The notes under the pieces: model-generated
What the model was told of the DNA's origin: nothing
What the model saw: only the letters and a program-made list of their open reading frames with translations
The model's database searches: none
Part shown: positions 23,031-51,778 of the stretch, in pieces
Layout of the letters: each line of letters starts with the position of its first letter
Numbering within the stretch: position 1 is the first letter of the stretch
Position numbers and translations under genes: made by a program
Assembly (NCBI GenBank): GCA_023053685.1
Contig: JALIGW010000003.1
Coordinates: 46,983,996 to 47,047,995 of the forward strand
Direction: 5' to 3'
Length of the DNA: 64,000 nucleotides
From: Diadophis punctatus similis
Lineage: Eukaryota > Chordata > Lepidosauria > Squamata > Dipsadidae

Positions 23031-23234
23031 CATAATTGAATATTTGTGACTTAAAGGATTAATGCTGTCTTTTCTATGACTGGGCTAAAACATGTTATTG
23101 TTAAGGATTTGCTTAGTTATTAGTGTTTTACATATTGATTGTATATAATTTTTTAATGTTTTGATAGTATTTTTGTTCGTTGCTTGCAGCCATTATTATT
23201 CATTATATTTTTAATCCCACTTTTTATATATGTA

Positions 23235-23425
23235 ATTCAAGGCAACAAACACACATAATATTCCTGCCTCTTTACTTTCCCCACAGCAACCTTTGAGGTG
23301 GGTTGAGTTGTGAGAGAGAGAATGACTAGCCGAAAGTTGCCCATCCACCTTTCATGCCTAAAGCAGGCCTAGAACTCACAATCCCCTGGTTTCTGTATAT
23401 ATGCTTTCACCATTGCATATGGCGG
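23235..23425 (-). mobile_element. SINE fragment (minus)
   Basis: Contains 'cctttgaggtgggttgag', 'gactagccgaaagttgccc' and 'tagaactcacaatccc', the same SINE body as above in inverse order. Confidence 0.5.
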
Positions 23426-24491
23426 TGTATATTTTCTAAATAAATAAATGTGGCATGGAAGCAGGACTGCAATAGGCATCTAAAAACTGAACTTGGGGAA
23501 ATAGAGCTGAGAGCTGCAATACTTCATTAAGTTGGAGCAAGTATTTTCATCTGCCACAAGGAAGGGAAAAACCAGCTTTGTCACAGAACAGCAGGGAATG
23601 TGCAATCCTTCTGAGCTGTAACAATGGGGGAAATTCCCAGCTTGGCTACTTGTCTGACCTCTTCTTTTCCTAATAACACAAGAATGGAGGTGGAGGGAGA
23701 AAAGAAAGCTTGCAAACCAGAGTTAAATCTTCAGAACTTCCTGAAAAGGTTCCTGGATTGTCCTATCAAGTGCACTTTAAAGCACTCTTGGGAAATTCAT
23801 GCCTTAGCAGCAGTGCTGTCGTGCTTTGCTAAATAAATGTGGCGGGCTTCAGAAATAGATATAGTCCAGAGATTTCTGCAGTCATGGATGCCAGCAGGAT
23901 GGAAAAGAGTTATTGTTGGAGCCATGCCCAATATGTGGAAATTTGATATGGTCCGTTCCAAGCACAAATTGGTCTGAAGCAAAAGGCCCGGTGGGAAAGT
24001 ACAAATAGTAGAAGGAAATATTACTGTGATATTTTAGCACTGACTTTAAAAAAAAACCTACACTTTTTTTTTTAACCAAACCTCTATGCAATAATGGATG
24101 GTAATTCTGAGACAGTACCACAGTCTTTGCTAGTAAGATGTTGTAGCAAAGGGCAGTGGGAGAAGAGAGAATGGTTTCCCAGCACTTGTGGTTTGGAAGG
24201 AAGATGTGTGGCAAACCACTGGAGGAGAGAAACGAGTGAGGAATCCTCTAGATAAGCTGAGGAAATTCTATGGCTACTTGTTTAAAAAAGAGGGTGAGGG
24301 AAGACACAGCACCACATTAGCCAGACATGGATGAGTTTAGGACATGTTTTTGAAGTATATATAATGTTGATTTACATTAGAAAGGAAAAACAATGAAATG
24401 TAAAGGCTTGCTAAGGACAGTCCTATATATGGGAGCAGAAAATGCAAGGCTCTAATATGAGACAACTTCTTCATCCACAGCCCAGGAAAAC

Positions 24492-39870
<15,379 letters not shown>

Positions 39871-40976
39871 GGTAGGTTATATTTTTCATTTTCTCAGAGG
39901 AAAATAAGGTTTTTGGATGAGTTTATGTTGTCTGTCTTACAACAGTTACGCCGTATATGTGCATAAACTGGGCAGTTTTGAATACAGTTTGCTATGAATA
40001 CTAAATGCTAGAGCCAGAAAGGGGAATACTACTGTCTTGTCCAGAATTTTAGATACATATTGGTGCCTTGTTGGAAACAAGATGCTGGATTAGTCAAGCC
40101 TTAGCAGGTGCCCCAGGGTCACGTATTATTCTTTGTAATTAGTTGGATGCCGATGGGCACATGCAACCTGCTACCTCGTTTCTACATAGGTACAGGTTTC
40201 CTGTAACTATAAGTAGGTGCTGTGGAATGTAGTTATGTCCTTAAGGTTAGCAGCAGCAGATAAGCATCAACTTACCATCCATTCTTAGTCTGGGGAAAAA
40301 ATCTGCATTCGTATGTGACTGCATTTTCTGTGAAGTCAAAGGTCATGCATGAGAACTGAAGTTGGATCTTTGCATATGCCTTAGCAAAAGTTAACCTAAG
40401 TGATTTGTAATAAAATAATGACCTATACATTACCTCTTAACTCATTGACGCGGTTCGAATTAAACAGTGATGGCTCTTCATATCTTCTTATTTCCAGTTG
40501 CACCATTCCCTCTGAAATGAGAAACTGCCTGGGGTTTTGGACTGAAATGAAAGCCCCACTTTCAAAGTACAGTTCTGTTGCTATTATTGGGAGAAATTGC
40601 ACAAAGGAAACTCTGGAACTGAAGCCACAGCAGTACTTTTCCATGAAGACTGTTTTTATACTTTTTTTAAAAATGGGAAGGAATTTATCAGGAAAATGGA
40701 CGCTATTTATTTCCGGTAGCCAAGATTGGTATTCATTATACAAGTTGCCTTTTTTCTGCCATTCAGCTGACAAACTGGAGCTTGAGAAAAGGAACGTAGT
40801 CACTTGGACTGCAAAATCCCGTGTGTGATGGAGATGGTCTACTAAGAACTACTGTGCCTATTCCATTCTGATAGGGAACAGATGGCATCCTCTTCAGATC
40901 TGTTAGATGTGGATTCTGCAGTTTGAACAGCCATGCTAAAGAACGTGAATGAAAATTGTCTCCTTACTTCTTTTAG

Positions 40977-43300
40977 AGCTTCTGGCCTCTGGAACTGCTG
41001 AAGACTTCAGGACCTCAGCCTCATGCCAGCTATTCATTCACTTTGTCCATCTCTTAAGCTTTGTAGGTTGTAAAGTACAGCTCTATGCATAATACCATCC
41101 ATTTAGCACTCCGCATAATATAACACACTGTTCAGAGAAAATTGCTATCTACTTTTCCAGGAGCTTACAGTTTTATTCCCAGGATTCATTTTTAACCCTA
41201 TTGTACAAAATGAGAGATGTTTTTAGCCTTAAATTTTAACTTATTAATAAAATGGATTTTACTTAGTTTTTAGGACAAGCCAATAAATAAATACCTTTCC
41301 ATACTACAGAAGATAATGTGCTGGGAACTGGTTAGGATGGTTTTAAAACAGAGCTGTGGCTTTTCCTTTATGCATTAATCTGTTTTAATCAGTGATAAAT
41401 GAAGGCTCCCTGTTCAGACACAAGTGTGCTTCTGAATGCCAATAGCTGGTAAAGGTGTAAAGAATATGAAGGACCATTGTCATAGCTGGCTTGTGGGGTT
41501 TCCTAACCACCTTCCAGTTAGCAGCTGTGGAATGAGGCAACTGGCCTTTTGTAAGAAGAATTTAGCCATGGAGTATTTATCTTTTTGAGCCTTATATTTT
41601 ATCACTGGTACAAGTCACCAGCTGATGTACTCATGGAACAGGACTCAAGTTGTATTGAGAATTAGCCTTATTTCCTTTGTTTCCTCTGACATCATAGGAA
41701 GTATTACTGAGGCACTGTTAACTGATGCCCTGGAACCGTTTTTCCCCTGAAATGATTTCAAGTGTAAGTGGAACCATGTTTGAAATGTAGCTGTGCTGAA
41801 TTGCTGTTTAGATTTTCTGTCTTCTAGACCTCATCAACACCCACCACAATGAAATTCTGCAGCAAAACAAACATGCCGGCATGCAAAAGTCACAAGTATG
41901 GGCATGCTCCTAGAATGGCTGAAACCCTGTGCCTTTGGGGAATCTGTCTTTGTATTTTTCCATCAGGTCAAGGTGTCCCTTCCTCAAAATACTTTCAAAC
42001 CTACTTGTTACTTCAGTAGATCTGTGTTCCCATAATATTTTGCTCAGCAGATGTAAAATAAAAAATGTGCTTGCATGGAAGGCACAGACTAAGATTGGGG
42101 GTCCTTAACCCCCTTCTTTGCTTGCTGATTCTTTCCTGCGAGTATGTTGCCTGGCTATGTCCTTCAGTATTAGAACTTGGCTGCAGAAACAAACTCCGAT
42201 TCTTTGTTGTAAATGTATCCCTAGTCTTTAAAGGAGCCAGCATGGTTTCCTATCCATTGTTTGTACCTGCAAAGGCTAGGCATTTTCTTTAGTAGAGCAA
42301 CAAAATGGTGAGGTTGAGAGCTCTGTGTTTGTCTTGAAATAAGTAGCTCTGCCTCTTAAGCTTTAGACCCGGAATCTCATAGATAAGGATTTGCCCAGGA
42401 TGTAAACCCCTTCATTCTTTTTTCCATGTTGTAGTGGAGAGTTGAGCTATACCAAGCAAATGGGAGCTGCATATTTACAGCCATATTTTGAAGTGAAGCA
42501 AAGCGAAATGTTGCACTTTCTATGCGTAAGAGGTTTTTTTGTTTTGTTTTGTTTTTGAGAACATTCCAGCTCTTCCAAGGGATAGTCATTCTGGCCTCTT
42601 GCTTCATTTCAACTCATGTGCTTTCCCCCCCCCCCCCCTGACATTTTGCCCTTCCCTGTTTTGGCAAGGTAGGTGATAGTTCTGAGCTGGTCTCTGGGAA
42701 TGCTGCTGCCTTTGCTGCTTGAAAGTTAATAAACCAGATCAATGTTGATAGACTTTTTTTTTTTAAGAGGAGGGTGTGGATGTAACAAATCAGGCTCTGT
42801 GAGGAATGTTTGCTAAACAATGCCTTGTAAGTTGCTTTATTGATGTGAGCAGGCCTCAGTTTCCTTTTTAATTTTATTGCAATAGGACTTAATGGAGATT
42901 TTGAGGTTTAAGCATTAGCAGGGGCTTTGTATAGGTCATTGAGCCATAGCACAGGATATGGCTTGCTTCCAAGAAAGATCAGTGTCCCCCCATCACCACC
43001 CTCTCACCTTTGAGCCAGGTTTATCATTGGGCTTGGATGCAGCAATTGAATTGCTCCGTCTTAAGCACTTACTTGCTGGCACAGTAAATGTTTAGTATTA
43101 AAGTCAGATCCTAAGAACCACATTCCCGTGTCTTTTTTTAAAGTTGCTTTTTAAGAGAGTTGCAATTCTGGTTCAAACTGTGTTCTTTTTAATATATATA
43201 TATATATTACAAACAAATATTTTATATAATTTTTTAATGTCAAATGTTTATTTAAAAATAGAAAATGATGTATTTAATAAACACTTTTAAAAGCTTTCTA
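40977..43300 (+). other. CSF1: CSF1 3'-UTR exon with polyadenylation signal
   Basis: A strong acceptor (polypyrimidine run ending ttcttttag at 40976) follows intron 8. The ~2.3 kb after it contain no transposon that I recognise, in contrast with all neighbouring DNA, which suggests selection. It ends in very AT-rich DNA with ATTTA motifs and AATAAA at 43276-43281. Mammalian CSF1 also has its long 3' UTR in a separate last exon. Earlier AATAAA motifs at about 41247 and 41281 could be alternative ends. Confidence 0.65.
43276..43281 (+). terminator. CSF1: Polyadenylation signal AATAAA, likely CSF1
   Basis: Canonical AATAAA embedded in an AT-rich, repeat-free tail; cleavage would fall at about 43295-43305. 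Confidence 0.55.
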
Positions 43301-44393
43301 TGTTTTTTGTTAAAGAATCTCTATGATGTTTTAGATGTACCGCGGACTATATTTATCCAAATTATGCCTGCTGGGGATTTTGCGATGACTTACAGGTGAT
43401 TCCTAACCATTTAGAATTGAGATTTCTAATGGACAGAAAAGCAGACTGCTGAGTCCAAAAAAAACCACCTGATCAGTGGAACATGAGACTAAAGAAAATA
43501 AATTTCTTTGAGCTCTAATGTTAACTGGCCCTGTATTCACAGCATACTCATTTCTTCTTCTGCAGTGTAGATAAATTTTTACACATTATTATTTATTTAG
43601 CGTATGATGAGTACATGACAGAAGAGAAGTAAACATATAAGTAAAACTTCTATGGGGGTGTAGCAGTGGCCTCATAACTGGATGTCCAATTCAGCTATCC
43701 AGGCAATTGGTAAGCCTATTATTTGCCCAGCAGGATTCCTCCCATTTCCTGCTGCTCTTACCCTGTTTGGGTCAATCTCTAATCCAGCCATGTTCTTATT
43801 CCCTATCATCTCAGTTCCCCAGCCACTTCTTTTAGAGGTAACTGGTAATATCTAGGGTAATGAATCTTGTGAAGTTATTAGGGATGGATTTGAGCCTGTT
43901 GGTCCTAAGGATGGGAACAGTGGAGTTCTTGATACTCTCTGAGCTTGGATGAACTAGGTGAAGTAGATTACATTGTTGGATAGTCAAATGTCTACAAGCA
44001 AACAACCAAGCTCAGAGGACACCAAGAATTCCAAGCTGTACCGAACAACAATATTATCTTCTATAGGATGATCTCCGGATCAATCAGACAAAACATAGCA
44101 CACAGAGTGAATCATTGTGAACCTTTTATTCTTGGTAAAAATAAAAGGATTTCAAGAAATAACAGGTGGACCTACAATTCTGTCCTCCCTCTTGTCTTCT
44201 TTCAAAGGAAACCGAGAAAGTTGTGATCCAATGTATACAATTACAAACTTGTCTGCTGGCAATAGTACTGCTAGTGCTATAAGAACCATGTGTGCATCAT
44301 AATAGTAACTACTACATTCCCCAAAAAATTAATCCAGAGCTTCAGCTAAATTTAGTAGGCAGCTGACATTAGGAGTGCTTGATTATTATTTTT
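43301..44393. other. Intergenic DNA after CSF1
   Basis: Nothing recognised except a short repeat fragment at 43980-44030 related to 1525 and 18472. Confidence 0.45.
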
Positions 44394-44945
44394 TTTAGAT
44401 CAAGTGAGGTACTAATGCCACTCTATAAAGCCTTAGTTAGACCACACCTGGAGTATTGCATCCAGTTTTGGTCACCACACTATAAAAACGATATTGAGAC
44501 TCTACAAGTGCAGAGGAGAGCAACCAGGATGATCAGGGGACAGGAGACTAAAACATATGAAGAGCAGTTGCAAGAACTGGACATGGATAGTTAGAGAAGA
44601 GAAGGACCAGGGGACATGATTGCAGTGTTCCAATATTTGAGGGGCTGCCACAGAGAGGAGGGAGTCAGGCTGTTTTCCAAAGCACCCGAAGGACAGACAA
44701 GGAATAATGGATGGAAACTGATCAAGGAGCGATTCAACCTAGAAATGAGGAGGAACTTTCTGACAGAACAATCAACCAATGGAACAGGTTGCCCTGTCGG
44801 AAGTTGTGGGAACTTCATCACTGGAGACTTTCAAGAAGAGATTGGACTGCCATTTGTCAGAAATGGTGTAGGGTCTCCTGCTTGAGCAGGGGGTTGGACT
44901 AGATGATCTACAAGGTCCCTTCCAACTCTGTTAATCTGTTAATCT
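44394..44945 (+). mobile_element. CR1 LINE 3' end (plus)
   Basis: Encodes, with breaks, [50 protein letters not shown] and RRNFLTEQ, the diagnostic C-terminus of CR1 reverse transcriptase. 3' end 'aggtcccttccaactctg' then a short TTAATCTG tail. Dead 5'-truncated copy. Confidence 0.9.
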
Positions 44946-46450
44946 TTCTCTCCCTCTATATATCTGCGCAAAGAAGAAAATAGTTGATCTTTTTCCTCTG
45001 GTTAAGTCTGCAGGATAGATAGATCGCACACAGTCATACTGTTTGCATGGCCATTCCTTATGCCAATTCCTCTTCAGTGGTCTTGAATCATCCTGGAACC
45101 AGCACATTTTCTACAGTCCAAGATGACTTAATTCCAGCTTTGCTTGCTAGCCATTTTTATTTTTCTCTTCAATTCAGCTCCCACTTGCCAACTTCTTAGG
45201 CCATTTCATCTCTTTCCCCCCCCCCTGTGAAAAATGTTTTCTGTACAAACTGTTTATTCTTTTTCCGATATCAGATATCAGCCACAAACACAGAATGTCT
45301 AGGTTGTCGTGTGACAAGAGGGCAGATGGTGTTTTATCTCCTTTGTTTTGTCACACACAGGCCCCTGATAAGATTACGGTAGTTCTGTATCTATAGGCTG
45401 AATCTCTGCCCTTCCGATTGGGTGAAATGTTGGTCAAGGTTTTATCAACTTACTTGATAAGACTCACAGATTCTATGTGTGGTCTGCCATTTTTTTTAAA
45501 AAAATCTAATCAATTGCTCAGAAAGAGCAACAGGAAAGAGATACTATCTCAACATTGTACATATTTACTTGGGGAGAAATGTCAGGACACTTAAGATGAT
45601 AATCTTTGCTTAAGATACTACATTGTCCTACTCATAGATGGACTTTATTTACTATTTGGTGCAGCAGCTCAGAGCACTGTTCTTATTCAGTGGAGGATAC
45701 ATTTTTAGCCCCTAGGAGACTAGCATATACAAGTGGGATATTTAATATTGAGATGTACAATAAGGAAGGTGTGATCCTCTAAATGTTGCTGATTACAAAT
45801 ATTAGCAACTGCCCTGGCTCGGACTTTTGATAACTGTATTTTGACAGCACTAGAAGATGTACAGCTGCTTCTATCATAAAAAATAAACCTATAGTAAAAT
45901 TCAACGTAAACACATGAAGCAGGTGAAGTCAATTTGATGCAGGCCACAAGTTTGTGATGCTGATAGGCCTTTGGGGATTTGGGCAGAATAGGAACAACAT
46001 AAAGTAACTGCTTAGATTTAGCTTTTGAAAAGCCTCAAACTATGGAAATGTGCAGGATATTCTAAACATTTCTTTTTAAAAAAATCAAACAGATAAAAGG
46101 GGGTTTTCTCAGACAGAAGCTCTGTACAAAGGAAATGAAATCAACCCATCAAATAAATAAATAAATGGAAAAAGAAAAGTCGTCTGGTATTTCTCTTTTC
46201 TTCAATGTTAAGCATCAGCAACATCATCTGCAGTGTATATAAATGATTCTCACAACTCCGTCACAGAGGTTGCCAAGATGAGATGTGGAAGAGAAAAATG
46301 TTTTGATAATGTTCAGATGAAGGTGCTTGGCCATTTCTCCAGCAGTGACATACAGCATCTTCATAGTATCAACCAACATTTCAGTGGTACAAAGCCTTTC
46401 TTCATTACTATTCTTTTGGCACTATTATAGTTGGATGGTTCTACAAGATG
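44946..46450. other. Intergenic DNA, nothing recognised
   Basis: Single-copy-looking, AT-rich; short homopolymer runs only. Confidence 0.45.
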
Positions 46451-46458
46451 GTCTAAGG

Positions 46459-46594
46459 CAGTGTTTCTCAACCTTGGCAACTTGAAGATATCTGGACTTC
46501 AACTCCCAGAATTCCCCAGCCAGCATTCGCTGGCTGGGGAATTCTGGGAGTTGAAGTCCAGATATCTTCAAGTCGCCAAGGTTGGGAAACACTG
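46459..46594. mobile_element. Palindromic hAT mini-element, CAGTGTTTCTCAACC
   Basis: Exact duplication GTCTAAGG at 46451-46458 and 46595-46602. The two halves are almost exact inverses around 'cattcgctgg'. Confidence 0.92.
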
Positions 46595-46837
46595 GTCTAA
46601 GGGAATTTGAAAGAAATGTGTGAGTTTTATACTTTATCTTCATTTCTCTCTCATACACATTTATATACCAAAGCTGTTCTGTGCCTCAGATTCAAAGGGC
46701 AAAGATGCTTTGAAACATGCTGAAGCCCTCATGAGGTACCTGTTGGAAACTCCTTAAAAACACAGTGCTTTTTTCCTAGGATTTTGTACGTACCCACTGG
46801 AGTTGCAATATGTTCCCGAGAAAAGATAAGTTTTTTA

Positions 46838-46988
46838 TTTTATTTATTTATTTATTTTGTCAAACATGTACAGTATAGTAGTTGTTTGCATAAACATAAC
46901 ATAAGTAAAAAATACCGATCAAAGAGGACAATAAGACAGTAGGACAGGGACGGTAGGCACGGTGGTGCGCTTATGCACGCCCCTTAAA
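46838..46988 (-). mobile_element. CR1-like LINE 3' end (minus)
   Basis: (TTTA)n tail then 'gtcaaacatgtacagtatag' and 'gcttatgcacgcccctt', matching the 8.9-kb copy; strongly 5' truncated. Confidence 0.75.
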
Positions 46989-47188
46989 GTTGGTTTTTAA
47001 AAGATGCTGGTAAGTGACCTGATAACTGCAGGTAGAATGCGCAATGATTCCCTGGAAATACTTTCAAGGTTCCTTGGTTGGAGCAACTGCTGAACCGTAT
47101 TGGCTCATAGGCTAACTTAGATCAGAGTAAAATAGTGGGATACAAATTGAAATCATGGGCCACATACTTTAAATCCAAAGCTCCTAAG

Positions 47189-47376
47189 CAATGTTCCCTG
47201 TAAAATTAGAAAATGGCGCGCGGCAGTTAAAAACTGCCGCGCGGCGTTCTCTTTTCATGTGCGCGGCCGCGCAGCCTCTGCCATTAGAAAATGCCACGTG
47301 GAAGTTAGAAACTTCTGCGTGGTGTTCTCTCATTACATGCGCGGCCCCGCGGCCGTGCAGCTTAGAGGGAACAGTG
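47189..47376. mobile_element. hAT element, CAATGTTCCCT…AGGGAACAGTG
   Basis: Flanks CTCCTAAG (47181-47188) and TTCCTAAG (47377-47384). Interior is a CpG-rich direct repeat: 'ttagaaaatg...cgttctct...tgcgcggcc' occurs twice. Confidence 0.75.
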
Positions 47377-48370
47377 TTCCTAAGGTACAAAAATGGAGGT
47401 GAACTATCAACTTTCAGCCCATGTTTATAAACATCCTGAAAGTTTTGGCCTGATCCATGAGAGCCCTTCCGATGAATTCAAATGTAATACAATGGACTCT
47501 TGGCTGTGGAACTTTCAGCTCTGTAATGTTGGATATTTCTACAGTTGATTCATCTCGCCATACATTATAATCTTCAATGTGTATTTAAAAAATCCTATAT
47601 CTCCTCTCTTTTATATATTCTGGCACGACTAAGAAATGAGGCTTGGCCTGGGATTATAAAAGTAATCCTAAATTCAGTTATTAAAGTTTCCTCTTATATG
47701 AGACAAAATATAGAAAAGAGCCTGAAAGCTTGACTCTTCCATCTTCCATCATCTTCTTGGGGAGAAGAAATATTGTTTCTGACAGAGGTGATAATTAATC
47801 TCACAGAGGAGATGTTTGATCTTTTCCCGGACATCAGACATTAGAAAAGAAACCGCAGTTTAAAAGTCTAAGTAAAATATTTATTTCGGTACAAAACAAT
47901 AAATCCTCATTTGTTTACATCTCTGATATAAAAGTGCGTCTTCTCTCAATGGAAGACAGAGCAAGAAGGGTAGATCGGAGATTGGAATGCACACATGCGT
48001 ACAAGAACATATCAATCACGTGCTCAGGAATAAACCATTATATTGAATAGGGATGCATTTCCCTGCATATACATGTAACAGGCAATAAATCACACCGTGA
48101 CAGTTTCAGTCTTCCCAGATGGACCAGAAATGACCTGATGAGCTAATTCTACTTTATTGTAAGACACATGAATAGAAACTTGCGAGTCTAATAGTAAAAA
48201 TCTCCTGCTGTCTCTTTTATAGCCTGTGAAGTAAGGGAGGTTTATTTCTATGTCTTTTTCTCCGCCTATTATGCAGCTGCCAGGCTATGCCACCTTATCT
48301 GATCATTATCTTGGTTGCATCTCTCCCCCCCCCCCTTCCAAGATAATTCCCACATGCCATTAAGCCTGTT

Positions 48371-48618
48371 GAGCCAAGGTGGCGCAGTGGTTAGAGTGCA
48401 GTACTGTAGGCTACTTTTGCTGATCACTGGCTGCCAGCAGTTTGGCAGATCAAATCTCACCAGGCTCAAGGTTGACTCAGCCTTCCATCCTTCCGAGATC
48501 GGTAAACTGAGGACCCAGATTGTTGGGGGCAATATGCTGAGTCTGTAAACCACTTAGAGAGGGCTGTAAAGCACTATGAAGCGGTATATAAATCTAAGTG
48601 CTATTGCTAAGTGCTATT
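48371..48618 (+). mobile_element. tRNA-derived SINE (plus)
   Basis: A box TGGCGCAGTGG (48379-48390), body with 'ggacccagattgttggggg', tail 'aagtgctattgc' repeated. Not a tRNA gene: no cloverleaf is possible. Confidence 0.85.
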
Positions 48619-48715
48619 AAAAATGTGTCCCCTATGACAAAGAGATCCTACCTTATTCTATCTGTTTTACAGCTACTTTAGCAATAACAGCATATTGTTT
48701 CCGTACTTCCAAGAA

Positions 48716-49190
48716 GAATGGAATGGAATGGAATGGAATGGAATGGAATGGAATGGAATGGAATGGAATGAAGAATGGAATGGAATGGAATAAACAGAGT
48801 TGGAAGGGATCTTGGAGGTCTTCTAGTCCAATCCATTACTCAGGCAGGAAAACCTATACCATTTCAGACAGATGGTTCTCCAATCTCTTCTTTAAAACTT
48901 CCAATGTTGGAGTACCCACAACTTCTGGAGGCAAGTTTTTCCACTGATCAATTGTTCCAGCTGTCAGGGAATTTCTTCTTAGTACTAGGTTGCCTCTCTC
49001 CTTGATTAGTTTCCATCCATTGCTTCTTGTCCTGCCTTCAGGTGCTTTGGAGAATAGTTGACTCCTTCTTCTTTGTGGCAACCTCTGAGATATTGGAGCT
49101 ATCATGTCATCACCCCCTACTCTTTCTTTTCATTAAACTAGACATACCTAATTCCAGCAACCGTTTTTTATATGTTTTAGTCTACAGTCC
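48716..49190 (-). mobile_element. CR1 LINE 3' end (minus) with (GAATG)n tail
   Basis: On the minus strand encodes LFSKAPEGRTRSNGWKLIKE and NLPPEVVGTPTLEVLKKRLE. Its 3' tail has expanded to about 10-12 copies of GAATG (48717-48790) with one interruption. Confidence 0.9.
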
Positions 49191-49202
49191 CCTAATTATC
49201 AA

Positions 49203-49432
49203 TAGCAATAGCAATAGCACTTAGACTTATATACTGCTTCACAGTGCTTTACAGCCTTCTCTAAGCAGCTTACAGAGTCAGCATACTGCCCCCAACAATC
49301 TGGGTCATCATTTTCACTGATCTCGGAAGGATGGAAGGATGAGTCAACCTTGAGCCAGTGAGAATCGAACTGCCAAACTGCAGGCAGCAGAAGTAGCCTG
49401 CAGTACTACATTCTAACCACTGAGCCACCATG
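49203..49432 (-). mobile_element. tRNA-derived SINE (minus)
   Basis: Inverse of the 48371 SINE; tail (AATAGC)n at 49200-49216, inverted A box ccactgagccacca at the far end. Lies directly against the CR1 copy. Confidence 0.85.
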
Positions 49433-49660
49433 GGTCATACAAGGCTGCATGTATCCCCAAGAAAATTGAAAATCAGTTGTGTGACTTTCTGGCATTTTGA
49501 GGCAGAAAGCATATGAAACCGATAAGGATACCATCCTAAAGTAGTTTTAGTGTAAGGAAATGAATAAAGTCCAGAACACATTGTTACTTGAAAACAGAAA
49601 AGAAACCAAGATATGGCCCCACTTATTTGTAATACTGGCCGTACTCACTTTAGTCCCAAA

Positions 49661-49831
49661 CAGTGGTGGGTTGCTACCGGTTCGCCAGGGATTGGGTAAA
49701 CTGGTAGCTGCGGCAGCGGGAGGCTCCACCCACCTGCCCAGACGTATCTCTGCATGTGCAGAAGCACCGCACGCGCACGCGCAAGCTCCCAATAGTGAAC
49801 CGGTAGCGACGGAATTTGAAACCCAATACTG
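49661..49831. mobile_element. hAT-like element, CAGTGGTGGG…AATACTG
   Basis: Flanks GTCCCAAA and GTCCCAAC (7 of 8). Contains 'gaaccggtagcga' and CpG-rich interior. Confidence 0.65.
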
Positions 49832-49839
49832 GTCCCAAC

Positions 49840-51778
49840 ATCAAAAAGTTGAATGCCCTATGCTAACAGGAATTCTCTGTTTGGGATGCCAACCAATCAA
49901 TCAATAAATTTTCCATAATATTGTGTTCCCCTTTATTTCCCTCTTCACCACTAACTTTTGTATATTCATTTTCCAGTTTATCTTTTTTTAAAAAAATAAG
50001 TTCTGCAATTCCTCCCAAGTATATCCTTTTCTTGATTTCTCTGTAGCAAATACCAAAATTTTTGTAATTTTCTATTGGAGACATAGTGGAAGTTACTTAT
50101 TGCAAAACACTTGTTACAATATACTATCATGACTTGCTCCATTCAAAAACTCCAAACTTTAACAAATAACACAATAACCAAAATAGCATTCAAATAACTA
50201 TAATTAAAACTATTTTTTAAAAAGGTAAAGATAAAAATATCATTGAACCATAAGAAAAGTTAAAAACAACATAAAATCCCAAATGTCTACTGGAAGAGGA
50301 GAATTTTCCTCATTTTGCTGAACGTTTTTGTGAATGTGATGATGTTGCCTATTTTAGAAGTGGTAGCCATTTTTATGTCTACATTAAAAAAAAGCAGGCA
50401 AACAAATAATGCAGAATTCCATTTGCTAAATTTCAATATGGCAAAACATTGCAATGTTACTGAAGAGTGCATATACTCGAAGGGCAAAAAATGGTTTGTA
50501 AATCTCAGATTTAATAACCCTGCCAGCTGGACTCAGGTGCAACATGTGATGTCATGAGTTTAAAAGACAAAATGAAACAGTTAGCTCCATCACACTATTT
50601 AAGGTAGTGCTATTGTTTAATATTGTCATCAAAAATAGAAAGAGTCCCAAACCTAAAATATATGTGCTTTTTTATTGTACTCATTTCTAAGAGCTATGAT
50701 TTATATAACCATTTGTCTGAAGTGGTGTAGGGTTTCCTGACTAAGCAGGGGGTTGGACTAGAAGACCTCCAATGTCCCTTCCAACTCTGTTATTCTATTC
50801 TATTCTATTCTAAAGAGAAATATATTTTCAGGTAATACCTTAAGAAGATCCTGTTTTGCTTAGATTAATAGAAGGTATGGTAGAAAAGCGTTTAAAAAGA
50901 AAACAAGTACTGTAGATCAGGTTACTCCAGATAAATGCCGGGAATTCAAAATTGCTGATGATCTTTGGGAAATGAGCTTAGTTGCATACACTAATATCCT
51001 GAAGCACAACACCTTGTAGATCTGAGTGATAAGACCCAGTCCAAATTTGGTGAACACTACAAAGTTTTTAGACTTCTAGACTTCAGGAGCAGTTCCAAAA
51101 CAAAATCTACCCAAGGAGAAATGAAAAAACAAGTGGCTGTTGGGCTCAATTAATTCCATATAATAAGAAATTAATGTATAGGGCAGTTAATCTCAGTTAT
51201 TTCTATAATGAGGTATGATAGAAAAGTTATCTGTTTCATCTTTTTAATAATCATTTCTTACTGTACAAAGTCAGATAACAGATATGGGTTTTTAAGAAAA
51301 GCACAGATGAACTGCAAATATATTTGTTATCATAACACAAGAGAGCTTAAGCAATTAATAGAATTAGTGCAGGGAGTTAGATTATTGAAATTCTCCCAAA
51401 GCTTCTCTGCCACCAAGATGTCAGTCCTCAGACATATTGAAAAGTCCCTGTCGTTTCTGAAAGGGAAAAGCAAGAAAGCATGTCAGCAATTTTGGAACTA
51501 TAGCAGTTACCCACCCCCAGCCCTAACCATGATAGCATGTTACTGACGGCTAACTTGGGGTAGGGGAAACAAAAGTTCTTTTTCAGAGAAGTATCAGCAA
51601 GTATCAGAATGTTGAACCTCTAATCGGTGAATGACAAAAAGACAATAATAGCTGGATTGCATCTGAGTGCCAGAAAGTTATCTCAAGAATGGATGGGAAA
51701 ATTGACCAAGGAGTGCCACAAGAGGTTTTCTCTCTTTTCCTCCCTTCCTCTTGCTTCATATCTATTCAGTATTAATTT
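49840..51778. other. AT-rich intergenic DNA
   Basis: Only a short CR1 3' end (50706-50812) is recognised. Confidence 0.45.
50706..50812 (+). mobile_element. CR1 LINE extreme 3' end with (TATTC)n tail
   Basis: 'gggggttggactagaagacc' then 'cccttccaactctg' then four copies of TATTC. Confidence 0.85.

Larger units (their letters stand above)
19764..24480 (+). other. CSF1: CSF1 intron 1 (proposed)
   Basis: About 4.7 kb. Contains three tRNA-SINE fragments (21166-21297 minus, 22850-23030 plus, 23235-23425 minus) and otherwise unannotated DNA. A 22-bp direct repeat 'gtttgagttaaacagtatgt' occurs twice at about 22956-23000. Confidence 0.55.

Noticed and set aside
48371..49432. Pol III A/B boxes suggesting tRNA genes
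   Set aside because: They belong to tRNA-derived SINEs; no acceptor stem or anticodon arm can be drawn.
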